From an uncultured Candidatus Saccharibacteria bacterium (GTDB lineage Bacteria; Patescibacteriota; Saccharimonadia; Saccharimonadales; Saccharimonadaceae): DNA of 64,000 nt. Made by a program: the position numbers and the translations under genes. The notes beneath the pieces are model-generated. The model made no database searches, had not been told where the DNA came from, and saw nothing but the letters and a program-made list of their open reading frames with translations. This document shows, piece after piece, positions 51,649 to 59,388 of the stretch (within the stretch, counting starts at the first letter, position 1; each line of letters begins with the position of its first letter). The stretch covers positions 49,098 through 113,097 of the forward strand of contig CAMXXV010000002.1 in the NCBI GenBank assembly GCA_947253285.1, given 5' to 3'.

Positions 51649-53055
51649 CTACTTTGTACTACTATCAATAATAGTCTTCGGACATTTAATTTCGCCACTG
51701 TCACGCTTAACCACAATATTCTTACAAATATCGCCACTGGTATCGATGGCATATTCTGGCCACCAGTTGCCAAGTCCAGTCTTATCTTTATTGACCGGCT
51801 CCAAGCGCGCTCGAACACGTGCATACGACTCAGCTGATTTACCAGTCACATCAACTGATGGCTGAACACCATCAAACCATAATTGATTACCATCCTTATC
51901 ATAAGCCGTAACACGGAAATGTGTATTGCTGTAAATTGAATTAACACGCAAGAACCAATCACGCACATCATTATCAAATAAAGTACTATGCCCGTCCATA
52001 AAGTTAAACGCTGCCGAGCAAGCATACTCATCCTTCCGTCCGCTCTTTGGACAAATCACACCGGCCAATGGCACATTTTTACTCTTATTTGGCTGGTCGG
52101 ACATCTTGTAATCTTCAATGTTTAGCGGGTCAGCAACACCTAAATGGTCCTCCAATTCCTCGGTTGGCATTATCAACCTAACCCCCTCTAGCGTCTTACT
52201 TGAGGTTGGGCGCAGTGTAATTGCGCGACTAGCCCCTACTAAATCATCAATCTTAATATTAGTCTTGTTCACTGGCACAAACTGTGCTCGTACTACTGCC
52301 GGCCTACTACCATCCTCGCCGTCAATCTTCGCCCACTCGCCACGTGTTGGGAATGTTACCCCATCCGGCGTCGGCTTTACCTTGCCATCGCCTTCTGGCT
52401 TATCACCCGTATTGTGCCACGAAATTACAACAGTTTTAGCCTTAGTTGGTACACGGTCATCGTTTACCAATCGCATTGGAATCACTACCGAACGACCACC
52501 AGTACTAAGGTCTGACAACACACCTTCATAGCTGCGCGTTAAGGTATTGATTCTTAGACACTGATAATATTGCAAGTTTTCTTTATTGCGATCCATCGTG
52601 CCAATATTATTGTCACTGTGTTTACCACCGACTGGCACCAAAACATTATCTTCACCGCTAGCATTCTTGACAGTTGAAAAATCAATTCTAAACGAATCAG
52701 CGCCACCGTTCTCATCTTTAATCTTCATCATTTCCCGAAGCACTGCATTACAGTTCTGGTCCTTGGCAGCCATAGTTTTATTGGTGACGTATAGTACGTC
52801 ACAATGCTTATAGGCCTCCTTGCTCTTATCAATGTGGCCAAAGTCATGCGTGTAGCAATATTTCAAGAAACGCTTCGCATCTTCAATACCTGATTCAGCT
52901 GCCGCGCGCGCATTGTAACTTAAAGTATCGTTCTTCGAATTACGCACCGTATTAACCATCACATAAGATAAACCTACCGTCAGCACAGAAAACACCGCGG
53001 TAAATACCGCCACCATTAGCATGGCTACTTGGCCTGATTCAGTTTGACGCTTCAT
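51649..53055 (-). CDS. PilX-like minor pilin or secreted pilus-associated protein
   Basis: 468 residues, last gene of the pilus cluster. Near the N-terminus Q-T-E-S-G is followed by Q-V-A-M-L-M-V-A-V-F and a long hydrophobic helix (about 8-36), as in class III signal peptides of PilX-type pilins. The usual Glu at +5 is absent. A-R-A-A-A-E-S-G-I-E-D-A at about 48 is a common PilX motif. The large remainder is beta-rich and may form the exposed head. Start ATG overlaps the preceding stop by one base (TAATG). Probably processed by the PilD encoded upstream. Confidence 0.85.
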   Translation of the reverse strand: MKRQTESGQVAMLMVAVFTAVFSVLTVGLSYVMVNTVRNSKNDTLSYNARAAAESGIEDAKRFLKYCYTHDFGHIDKSKEAYKHCDVLYVTNKTMAAKDQNCNAVLREMMKIKDENGGADSFRIDFSTVKNASGEDNVLVPVGGKHSDNNIGTMDRNKENLQYYQCLRINTLTRSYEGVLSDLSTGGRSVVIPMRLVNDDRVPTKAKTVVISWHNTGDKPEGDGKVKPTPDGVTFPTRGEWAKIDGEDGSRPAVVRAQFVPVNKTNIKIDDLVGASRAITLRPTSSKTLEGVRLIMPTEELEDHLGVADPLNIEDYKMSDQPNKSKNVPLAGVICPKSGRKDEYACSAAFNFMDGHSTLFDNDVRDWFLRVNSIYSNTHFRVTAYDKDGNQLWFDGVQPSVDVTGKSAESYARVRARLEPVNKDKTGLGNWWPEYAIDTSGDICKNIVVKRDSGEIKCPKTIIDSSTK

Positions 53056-53939
53056 TATCTAATCACTCCTCTCTCATACACCGTCATATTAAATTGCGTA
53101 TTAGCACAGAACTGGCCTTTATTTGGCTTAAACGTATCATTCTCATCGCGCACACCATTGCCGTTATTGTCAATCCAGTCACCACACTGCCATCGACCGC
53201 GCTCGTCATCATCCGCTAATACGCGCCACTTTGTTGGCTTTGATGCGTCTGGTAGAACGCGCGTTGGCGCATTAATGCCTTCTGTAGAAATAGCTCCGTC
53301 AATGTATAGAATTGGTACGATACGCTTCAGCTCTGGCACTGTTTTACCACCAACTGAATCTGGCCGCTCGCCTTGCACAACATTAAATGACTGTAGCGCC
53401 ACACCAGTGTTGAGCATTGGCTGCACGTTTGAGTTATCAATCTTTGGTTGAATTAGTTCTCTCAACTCATCGCCCTTAGTGATCTTCTTTGAGGAATCAA
53501 TCTTCGATTTACAATACGAACCAGTAATATCCAAAATACGCACCAATTTTAGCGGCACTGTCTTACCATCAGGGCCATCCCAGTGGTTAAGTAAAATATC
53601 ATAGCCACCAGCCCCCTTAGCCTTGCGCAATTGCGACTCCGTGTTCCATAAATAGCTTACACCATTACTACATAAACGATAAGGCTTTTTATCGCTATCA
53701 ACCAAAACAATCGACCGGCCAGCATATTTTACTGAATCAGAAATATCAAGCCGCATCTGCCGCACTGCTTGGTCAACTTTACTTAGCCAAACACCCTTAT
53801 TATAGGTGCTAAAGAGTGACATTAAGCTGGCAGTTAGGAAAAGCACGATAAAAGCAATAAACACGAGCGACATCGAGACCTCAATCATCGTGAAGCCAGC
53901 CTCTGAATTATCCGTTGTATTATTACGTGATACTATCAT
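53055..53939 (-). CDS. PilW-like minor pilin
   Basis: 294 residues. The prepilin motif N-S-E-A-G / F-T-M-I-E-V at about 12-20, with Glu at +5, leads into a hydrophobic helix to about 42. The C-terminal head is soluble and contains D-N-N-G-N-G-V-R-D-E-N near the end, which looks like an EF-hand-like calcium loop. The stop overlaps the next gene's start, and the ATG overlaps the preceding gene by ATGA. Position and form fit a PilW-type tip or priming pilin. Confidence 0.87.
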   Translation of the reverse strand: MIVSRNNTTDNSEAGFTMIEVSMSLVFIAFIVLFLTASLMSLFSTYNKGVWLSKVDQAVRQMRLDISDSVKYAGRSIVLVDSDKKPYRLCSNGVSYLWNTESQLRKAKGAGGYDILLNHWDGPDGKTVPLKLVRILDITGSYCKSKIDSSKKITKGDELRELIQPKIDNSNVQPMLNTGVALQSFNVVQGERPDSVGGKTVPELKRIVPILYIDGAISTEGINAPTRVLPDASKPTKWRVLADDDERGRWQCGDWIDNNGNGVRDENDTFKPNKGQFCANTQFNMTVYERGVIR

Positions 53940-54628
53940 TTTTTGTCCTCCGCTACGCTAAATCGCTTTGTTACCTTAATCCGGCCTTCACCAGCTACGC
54001 GTGAACCGAGCGGCGACCAGCATGAACGAACGATTGCCTCAATATATCGGCCATCAACTTCGCCAGAGTTAGCGCTACTACGTACGATATCAACCCAAAT
54101 ACCATACCCTGGTCTTGGTACAATACCAATCTGCGTATCCTTCTTGTCTAACGACAATTTAGAATCTGAATAACTTGTAATGCCAGGATAAGTACTCTCC
54201 CAAAGCTCTTTGATACCTACGCTCGGGTCCTTAAACTTATGTACTTCCACAAATTTATTACTGCCAGCACCTGGGTTAGGATTATATTCCAGCCAAATAC
54301 TACTACCAGTCTTCGACTCAATACGCATTGCACAATCATCGTTATAAATCGACGCTAAGTCTTCCTTGCTTAACTTCTTTGGGTCAGCTATATTAGCCTG
54401 CTCTACAATCTTCTTCCATTCCCCGTCTTGGTCATGGTCACGCAAGTACTCAATCATGTCTAGTTGCGAATTAACCGAGGCACGCACCGCGGTGCGCTCA
54501 GTTGCATCCATAATAGTAGCCAAACTACGGTTAGCGGCCATAAATACCGTAGTCACCACTAAACCGAGCATGGCAATTGAAATCGCCACCTCAATCAACG
54601 TATCACCGCTTTGATTTCGCTGTTTCAT
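53936..54628 (-). CDS. PilV-like minor pilin
   Basis: 230 residues. N-Q-S-G / D-T-L-I-E-V at about 5-13 is a clear prepilin cleavage site followed by a helix (A-I-S-I-A-M-L-G-L-V-V). ATG 54628 is preferred to ATG 54640 because GGAG lies 6 bases before it. The gene begins inside the end of the 55538 gene (26-base overlap) and ends in an ATGA with the PilW-like gene. The pseudopilin head follows with no recognised domain. Confidence 0.87.
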   Translation of the reverse strand: MKQRNQSGDTLIEVAISIAMLGLVVTTVFMAANRSLATIMDATERTAVRASVNSQLDMIEYLRDHDQDGEWKKIVEQANIADPKKLSKEDLASIYNDDCAMRIESKTGSSIWLEYNPNPGAGSNKFVEVHKFKDPSVGIKELWESTYPGITSYSDSKLSLDKKDTQIGIVPRPGYGIWVDIVRSSANSGEVDGRYIEAIVRSCWSPLGSRVAGEGRIKVTKRFSVAEDKK

Positions 54629-55538
54629 CACATACTCCAATTAAATTATTTCTATCATTCGGCAAACTTAAATCTAATTTAAATGGTGCCGGCGCATTTG
54701 ACTGTACACCTGCCAAAGTACCTTGAGTTGGAATGCAATACGCTACACTATAGCTATCGTTAGCTCCTTCTTTCTTAAGGTACAATACAATGCCCAGTGT
54801 ATTATTCAAAGCATCCACTGAACTGCCAATCTTCGACATATCATCACTGTCAGTAAACTTCATCACACGCGCTATTTTACCCGTCGCATCTGCTTCTAAC
54901 TTTATATTGTTGTACGCCATCACCGCACCGCCAATTGGATTATGCAAAATAGCTATCGCAACGTTATCTTTATTAATTTGCGTCGGTTCGCTACCACGAA
55001 CAACGTTCCATGCCCCCTCAAGAACGTTTTCACTACCATACAAACGCTGAGTCGAGCGACTACCAGCATCGGCATCGGCAGAGCCAGCTGGTAATACTTT
55101 CAACCAGCCTTGATTTGCTGCTGCATAGATAATATACGCCGCCGAAAGCTTAATGCCATCTGGGTTATCCCAAGCACGCCCCTCTGGCTTAGACTTATCT
55201 GGTGTAGCGACAATATAACTAACTAATATTTTATCGTGCTTAAACTCTAGTAAACGCCCCACCACATAACAATCGCTATTGCCAGTTGTATCGGCGGTGC
55301 CATGGAATGAACAACCTTCTAGCCCTTCAGGTAATTTATTACCACCCATCCGAGCGTTAATACCAAAGCGTACATCATTGTACTGACGCTCAATAAAAGT
55401 CTTAGTACCATTAATCGAATCATTAAACCGCTGTCGGACGCTCATATTATGTAAGCTGGCCACCATAAACAACATCGACCCTGAAATAGCCAGAGCTAGT
55501 CCAACTTCAATTAACGTGTACCCACTTTCCCGTTTCAT
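54603..55538 (-). CDS. Prepilin-type minor pilin (PilW/FimU-like)
   Basis: 311 residues. R-E-S-G / Y-T-L-I-E-V at about 2-10, then a hydrophobic helix to about 30. The head domain contains several Cys residues (for example E-G-C-S-F-H and S-D-C-Y near 75-90), suggesting a disulfide. It is the first of four minor-pilin genes and has its own TGC-TATAAT 10 bases before the ATG, so the group may be transcribed separately from pilD. Confidence 0.87.
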   Translation of the reverse strand: MKRESGYTLIEVGLALAISGSMLFMVASLHNMSVRQRFNDSINGTKTFIERQYNDVRFGINARMGGNKLPEGLEGCSFHGTADTTGNSDCYVVGRLLEFKHDKILVSYIVATPDKSKPEGRAWDNPDGIKLSAAYIIYAAANQGWLKVLPAGSADADAGSRSTQRLYGSENVLEGAWNVVRGSEPTQINKDNVAIAILHNPIGGAVMAYNNIKLEADATGKIARVMKFTDSDDMSKIGSSVDALNNTLGIVLYLKKEGANDSYSVAYCIPTQGTLAGVQSNAPAPFKLDLSLPNDRNNLIGVCDETAKSKR

Positions 55539-55548
55539 GCTTACCTAA

Positions 55549-55554
55549 ATTATA
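55549..55554 (-). promoter_or_regulatory. Extended -10 box of the minor-pilin group
   Basis: TGC-TATAAT ends 10 bases before the ATG at 55538, allowing only a very short leader. Confidence 0.55.
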
Positions 55555-55570
55555 GCACAAGCTAAATAAA

Positions 55571-56437
55571 TTAATAAACCATCGTCATTAAACTAAACAC
55601 CCTTGCAATCGGCCCCATTGTCAAATACATTGTCAAAACAATCAGTATAGTGGCCGTTATCAGACACTGACCAAACGGCACGCGACTAGAAATTTTCAGT
55701 TTATGATTCATTAAATGTGGCACAGCCGCCAAACTACATAGAACATTGGCAATAAAGAGTGTGATTAAAGCGTATTGCCAGCTACCAACCAACAAACCAA
55801 GTGCCACGCATAGCTTAACATCGCCAAGACCAATCAGCTTACCACCACTAATTAGCCACAGAAAACCATACAAGCCAGCCATTGGCAATAAAGCAAGGAT
55901 GGCATTTTGCCACCAAGCAACATATAGCGTCAAACCAGTCAATAAATTGAAGAATAATACATATAGTACAGACACTACTATCAACGGATAAACAATCTTA
56001 TTTGGCAAAATATGATATTTTGTATCATATACCGCCAAAATAGCTAGTAGCGTTAATGCTACAAACCAAATAAACAATACCACTGTCTTGCCTAATTCTT
56101 TAAATGTTATTAAATGCAGTGCTGTCGTCTCAAGTAATGGGGCTAGCCCAAAAGCAGATACAATAAACAGTAGACCCAATGTCACCTCAAGAGCTAGCGA
56201 CAGGTAGCCAATTGGCTTCTTGCAATAGCGGCATTTACCGCGCAAACAAAGCCAAGATAGAATCGGGATTAAATCCAGTGACTTTAATGGATGCTTACAA
56301 TGGTCGCATTCACTCCGACCCTTCACCCAATCACGCTTTGAATGCAAACGGTCCACTACGCAAGCCGCAAATGACCCAGCGCAGGTGCCCAAAACAAATA
56401 CTACCACCCAGCTTAAAATGCCTATACATGTATACAT
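55571..56437 (-). CDS. pilD: Prepilin peptidase / N-methyltransferase PilD
   Basis: Membrane aspartic protease that cuts prepilins after Gly and methylates the new N-terminus. 288 residues. The N-terminal methylase region has the zinc-type C-D-H-C and C-R-Y-C pairs at about 47-75, and the two catalytic Asp residues are in Y-D-T-K-Y-H (near 150) and G-L-G-D-V-K (near 210). About eight helices. ATG 56437 is chosen because a TATAAT ends 6 bases upstream; an in-frame ATG at 56476 is upstream of that promoter. Confidence 0.94.
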   Translation of the reverse strand: MYTCIGILSWVVVFVLGTCAGSFAACVVDRLHSKRDWVKGRSECDHCKHPLKSLDLIPILSWLCLRGKCRYCKKPIGYLSLALEVTLGLLFIVSAFGLAPLLETTALHLITFKELGKTVVLFIWFVALTLLAILAVYDTKYHILPNKIVYPLIVVSVLYVLFFNLLTGLTLYVAWWQNAILALLPMAGLYGFLWLISGGKLIGLGDVKLCVALGLLVGSWQYALITLFIANVLCSLAAVPHLMNHKLKISSRVPFGQCLITATILIVLTMYLTMGPIARVFSLMTMVY

Positions 56438-56443
56438 AACACT

Positions 56444-56449
56444 ATTATA
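56444..56449 (-). promoter_or_regulatory. Extended -10 box of pilD, leaderless spacing
   Basis: TGT-TATAAT ends exactly 6 bases before ATG 56437, just after the pilA terminator. Confidence 0.65.
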
Positions 56450-56460
56450 ACATAACCAAT

Positions 56461-56491
56461 TTAAATACGGGTCCAATGGACCCGTATTTAA
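56461..56491 (-). terminator. Terminator between pilA and pilD (31-base perfect palindrome)
   Basis: A 14-bp perfect stem with an AAT loop, TTAAATACGGGTCC and its complement, lies directly after the pilA stop at 56509. It is AT-rich at its base, giving a TATTTAAATT tail on the minus strand. Confidence 0.75.
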
Positions 56492-56508
56492 GCTAATTTA
56501 CCTAAGAA

Positions 56509-57006
56509 CTAGTTAGCACTTGAGCAAAGGCGATCGAAGCCATGTGCAGTTTCGTTGTAAATAAACACTGCGGCTTGGCGAGTTGAACCCTTGACTGCAT
56601 CCTTGTGGTTATCAGTACAGACATACTGGTTCTTCACATAAATCGTCTTGCGCAATTCCTGAGGCGGCACACTCGTATCAGTATCCTTTGGAATATCACC
56701 AGCAACTACCTTGACTATTTCGGTGTTGTTAGACAAAGTATCGATGTACTTACCGTATGAACTACCTTGGCCCTTACCGTCTTTATAGACCACGTCATCA
56801 GCATCAACCAATGGAGAAGCTGGGTTGTTGGCGATATAGCTAGTAATAGCCTCTACAACCTGCGCTTGGTCACGCTTACGGGCATCGTTACGCTGGTTAC
56901 GCTGCAAGGCAGGCACTGCCAAGAACACTACCAAGAAGATTAACGCACCGACAGCAAGCACAAGTGCAACTTCGATAATTGTAAAGCCCTTCTGACTCTT
57001 TTTCAT
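56509..57006 (-). CDS. pilA: Major type IV pilin
   Basis: 165 residues. K-K-S-Q-K-G / F-T-I-I-E-V at 2-12 is the canonical cleavage site with Glu at +5, followed by the long N-terminal helix with hydrophobic half to about 30 and the polar R-N-Q-R-N-D-A-R-K-R-D-Q continuation. The compact globular head has two Cys residues (V-C-T-D near 130 and L-C-S-S near the C-terminus) that could form the pilin D-region disulfide. It has a separate promoter, an AAAGG site, and its own terminator, suiting it to high expression as the pilus subunit. Confidence 0.93.
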   Translation of the reverse strand: MKKSQKGFTIIEVALVLAVGALIFLVVFLAVPALQRNQRNDARKRDQAQVVEAITSYIANNPASPLVDADDVVYKDGKGQGSSYGKYIDTLSNNTEIVKVVAGDIPKDTDTSVPPQELRKTIYVKNQYVCTDNHKDAVKGSTRQAAVFIYNETAHGFDRLCSSAN

Positions 57007-57046
57007 TTATCTTAATTACCTTTCTGTTATTTAACTTACATTTAAA

Positions 57047-57074
57047 ATTATAGCACAACCGTTTTAATTTACAA
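57047..57074 (-). promoter_or_regulatory. pilA promoter
   Basis: TTGTAA (57069-57074), 16 bases, TGC-TATAAT (57047-57052), about 40 bases before the ATG. Unlike the leaderless genes, it has a real leader with a Shine-Dalgarno sequence. Confidence 0.65.
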
Positions 57075-57078
57075 TAGT

Positions 57079-58287
57079 TTAATGTTGGAAGCTGGTAGAC
57101 AACTGGTAAATCGGCAACAACACAGCAGCCACGATAAAACCAATCATCAAAGCCATTATCACCATCAACACTGGCTCAATCAAGGTTGAAATTGACTTAA
57201 TGGCGTTATCAACTTCCTTATCGTAATAATCCGCCACCTTACCAAGCATGGTATCAATACTACCGGAATTTTCACCAATTTTAATCATCTGTGGCACAAA
57301 TGGCAAGATATAATCACGCCCTGACAATGCCTCAGAGGTAGACTTACCATTTTTCACTGGCCCCATTGCCGCTACGATGTCATCATGCACCAACACGTTG
57401 TTAACGGAATCAGCTGAAATCTTTAGAGATTCTAGAATTGACACGCCAGCCTGTACCAAAGTCTGCATCGTGCGCGAAAATCGTGCCATATACAACTTGC
57501 GAATCAACTCTTTAAACATCGGCATGTTTAGTTTTAAGGCATCTATTGTCTTTCGCCCGCTATCAGTTTTCTTCCAACGGCCAAAGAAGAAGATGGCTAC
57601 GGCAATTGCAATCAAAGTAATGTACCAAAACTGCATCAAGAACCCAGCCACAGCCTGCAAAATCTGCGTCTGAATCGGCAACGTCTTGTGCATATCATCA
57701 TACAAGTGCTTCACCTGTGGCACCAATGTCACCAACATATAGACCACCACGCCGACAATCACAGTCAACACAATCGCTGGGTACACCATAGCACCCTTAA
57801 TCTTGCTTAACATATCAGCATCATGTTCCAGCTGGTCAGCCAAGCGCTGCAATGAAGTATCAAGTTTACCAGAAGTTTCACCGGCGCGCACGATGGCAAT
57901 ATAGAACTGGCTAAACACATCTGGGTATTTTGCCAAAGCATCCGAAAATGCACCGCCACCATTCACTTTTGATAGCACGTCGCTCATGATGTTCTTTAGT
58001 GCCCGCGACTGCGATTGCTCGGCTACTGTCGCCAAAACCTGCGCCAACGGCAAACCAGCGTTCAACATCGTTGACATCTGGCGAGTCATAATCACCAAGT
58101 CTTTATTCGTAACACGATTAAACTTGTCTAATAAATTTGAACCATTGTCCGACGCCCGAATTTCAATCGGCACAACATTCTGCGCCATCAACAACTTAGC
58201 AGCAGCGTTTTCATTGTCTGCCTGAATTGTAGAGTGTACAATTTTACCACTTTTGGCGTCACGCGCCTTATAACTAAATGATGCCAT
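57079..58287 (-). CDS. pilC: Type IV pilus inner-membrane platform protein PilC
   Basis: 402 residues of the T2SSF/PilC family. Two cytoplasmic helical repeats (about 65-170 and 265-380) flank three hydrophobic helices (about 165-190, 215-235, 375-398). The family signature M-S-T-M-L-N-A-G-L-P-L near 70 and V-R-A-G-E-x-S-G-K-L near 137 repeat as M-Q-T-L-V-Q-A-G-V-S and I-G-E-N-S-G-S-I. The start A-S-F-S-Y-K-A-R-D is conserved. One base separates it from pilT upstream. Confidence 0.95.
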   Translation of the reverse strand: MASFSYKARDAKSGKIVHSTIQADNENAAAKLLMAQNVVPIEIRASDNGSNLLDKFNRVTNKDLVIMTRQMSTMLNAGLPLAQVLATVAEQSQSRALKNIMSDVLSKVNGGGAFSDALAKYPDVFSQFYIAIVRAGETSGKLDTSLQRLADQLEHDADMLSKIKGAMVYPAIVLTVIVGVVVYMLVTLVPQVKHLYDDMHKTLPIQTQILQAVAGFLMQFWYITLIAIAVAIFFFGRWKKTDSGRKTIDALKLNMPMFKELIRKLYMARFSRTMQTLVQAGVSILESLKISADSVNNVLVHDDIVAAMGPVKNGKSTSEALSGRDYILPFVPQMIKIGENSGSIDTMLGKVADYYDKEVDNAIKSISTLIEPVLMVIMALMIGFIVAAVLLPIYQLSTSFQH

Positions 58288-59352
58288 TTAATTCCTCATC
58301 ATCCTTTCAAATTCTTCTAAATCAACTGCATAATTTCTTGCCTCATCATAAGTAATGCGTCCCTCTTGTACGAAGTTAGCCAACGTGCGATCCATCGTCT
58401 GCATTCCTTCACGACTTGAAGTTTGAATCACCGCATCAATCTGATGTGACTTACCTTCACGAATAATATTACGTATTGCTGAGTTGGCCAACAAAAGTTC
58501 CGTCGCCACTACACGTCCGCCACCAATCGCTGGAATCAAGCGCTGTGCACAAATTGCCTGTAAAATGTTACCAAGCTGCAATTTCACCTGCTGCTGTTGG
58601 TGTGGCGGGAAGGCGTTAACAATACGGTCAACTGACTGCGAAGCTGAGTTGGTGTGGAGGGTAGCTAGCACCAAGTGGCCTGTTTCTGCAATCGTAATAG
58701 CCGCCGAAATTGTCTCAAGGTCGCGCATCTCACCAATCAACACAACATCTGGGTCTTCGCGCAAGGCGCTACGAAGTGCGGCATTAAATGAATAGGTATC
58801 ATAGTGAACTTCACGCTGCACAATCACCGAACGCTTCGAGACATGCGTAAACTCAATTGGGTCCTCAATCGTTACAATATGCTTCGATTGCTCTTCGTTA
58901 ATCTTGTTAATCACTGCCGCCAAGGTAGTAGACTTACCTGAACCAGTTGGACCAGTCACCAATACTAAACCACGTGGGTAATTAGCGAAATCAGAGATTT
59001 TATCCGGTAAACCGAGTTCATCAATTGTCGGAATCTCATGTGGAATCAAACGGAAGGCGGCTGCTACGTTGCCCCGCTCGTGAAAAGCGTTAACACGGAA
59101 GCGTCCTAAATCGCCAAAGGCAAATGAAAAATCGAATTCCTTATCCTTAATAAAAATCTGCTGTTGGTCGGCATCAAGCACACTAAACACCAACTTTTCC
59201 ACCATATCTGGCGACAGTTTAACCACATTTGCAATCGGCGTTAAGGCGCCATCCACGCGTAAAATCGGTGGTAGACCAGCTTGCAAATGCAAGTCAGAGG
59301 CGCGTTGGTTAATCACCTCCTGTAGCAGCATCTCAATCCGTATATTATCCAT
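58288..59352 (-). CDS. pilT: Pilus retraction ATPase PilT
   Basis: 354 residues. Walker A G-P-T-G-S-G-K-S-T-T near 133, Asp box I-E-D-P-I-E-F near 160, Walker B D-V-V-L-I-G-E-M-R-D near 200, and His box H-L-V-L-A-T-L-H-T near 225. The N-terminus A-S-D-L-H-L and C-terminal A-I-R-N-x-I-R-E-G-K are PilT marks that separate it from PilB. The R-I-x-x-E-x-A pattern near the end is also kept. A GGGAGGG site lies just before the ATG. Retraction allows twitching, attachment pulling and DNA uptake. Confidence 0.95.
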   Translation of the reverse strand: MDNIRIEMLLQEVINQRASDLHLQAGLPPILRVDGALTPIANVVKLSPDMVEKLVFSVLDADQQQIFIKDKEFDFSFAFGDLGRFRVNAFHERGNVAAAFRLIPHEIPTIDELGLPDKISDFANYPRGLVLVTGPTGSGKSTTLAAVINKINEEQSKHIVTIEDPIEFTHVSKRSVIVQREVHYDTYSFNAALRSALREDPDVVLIGEMRDLETISAAITIAETGHLVLATLHTNSASQSVDRIVNAFPPHQQQQVKLQLGNILQAICAQRLIPAIGGGRVVATELLLANSAIRNIIREGKSHQIDAVIQTSSREGMQTMDRTLANFVQEGRITYDEARNYAVDLEEFERMMRN

Positions 59353-59371
59353 ATCCCTCCCTGTTTCCTAT

Positions 59372-59377
59372 ATTATA
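59372..59377 (-). promoter_or_regulatory. -10 box between pilB and pilT
   Basis: TGT-TATAAT about 20 bases before the pilT ATG, followed by GGGAGGG; suggests pilT-pilC can be transcribed without pilB. Confidence 0.55.
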
Positions 59378-59388
59378 ACACTTATGTT

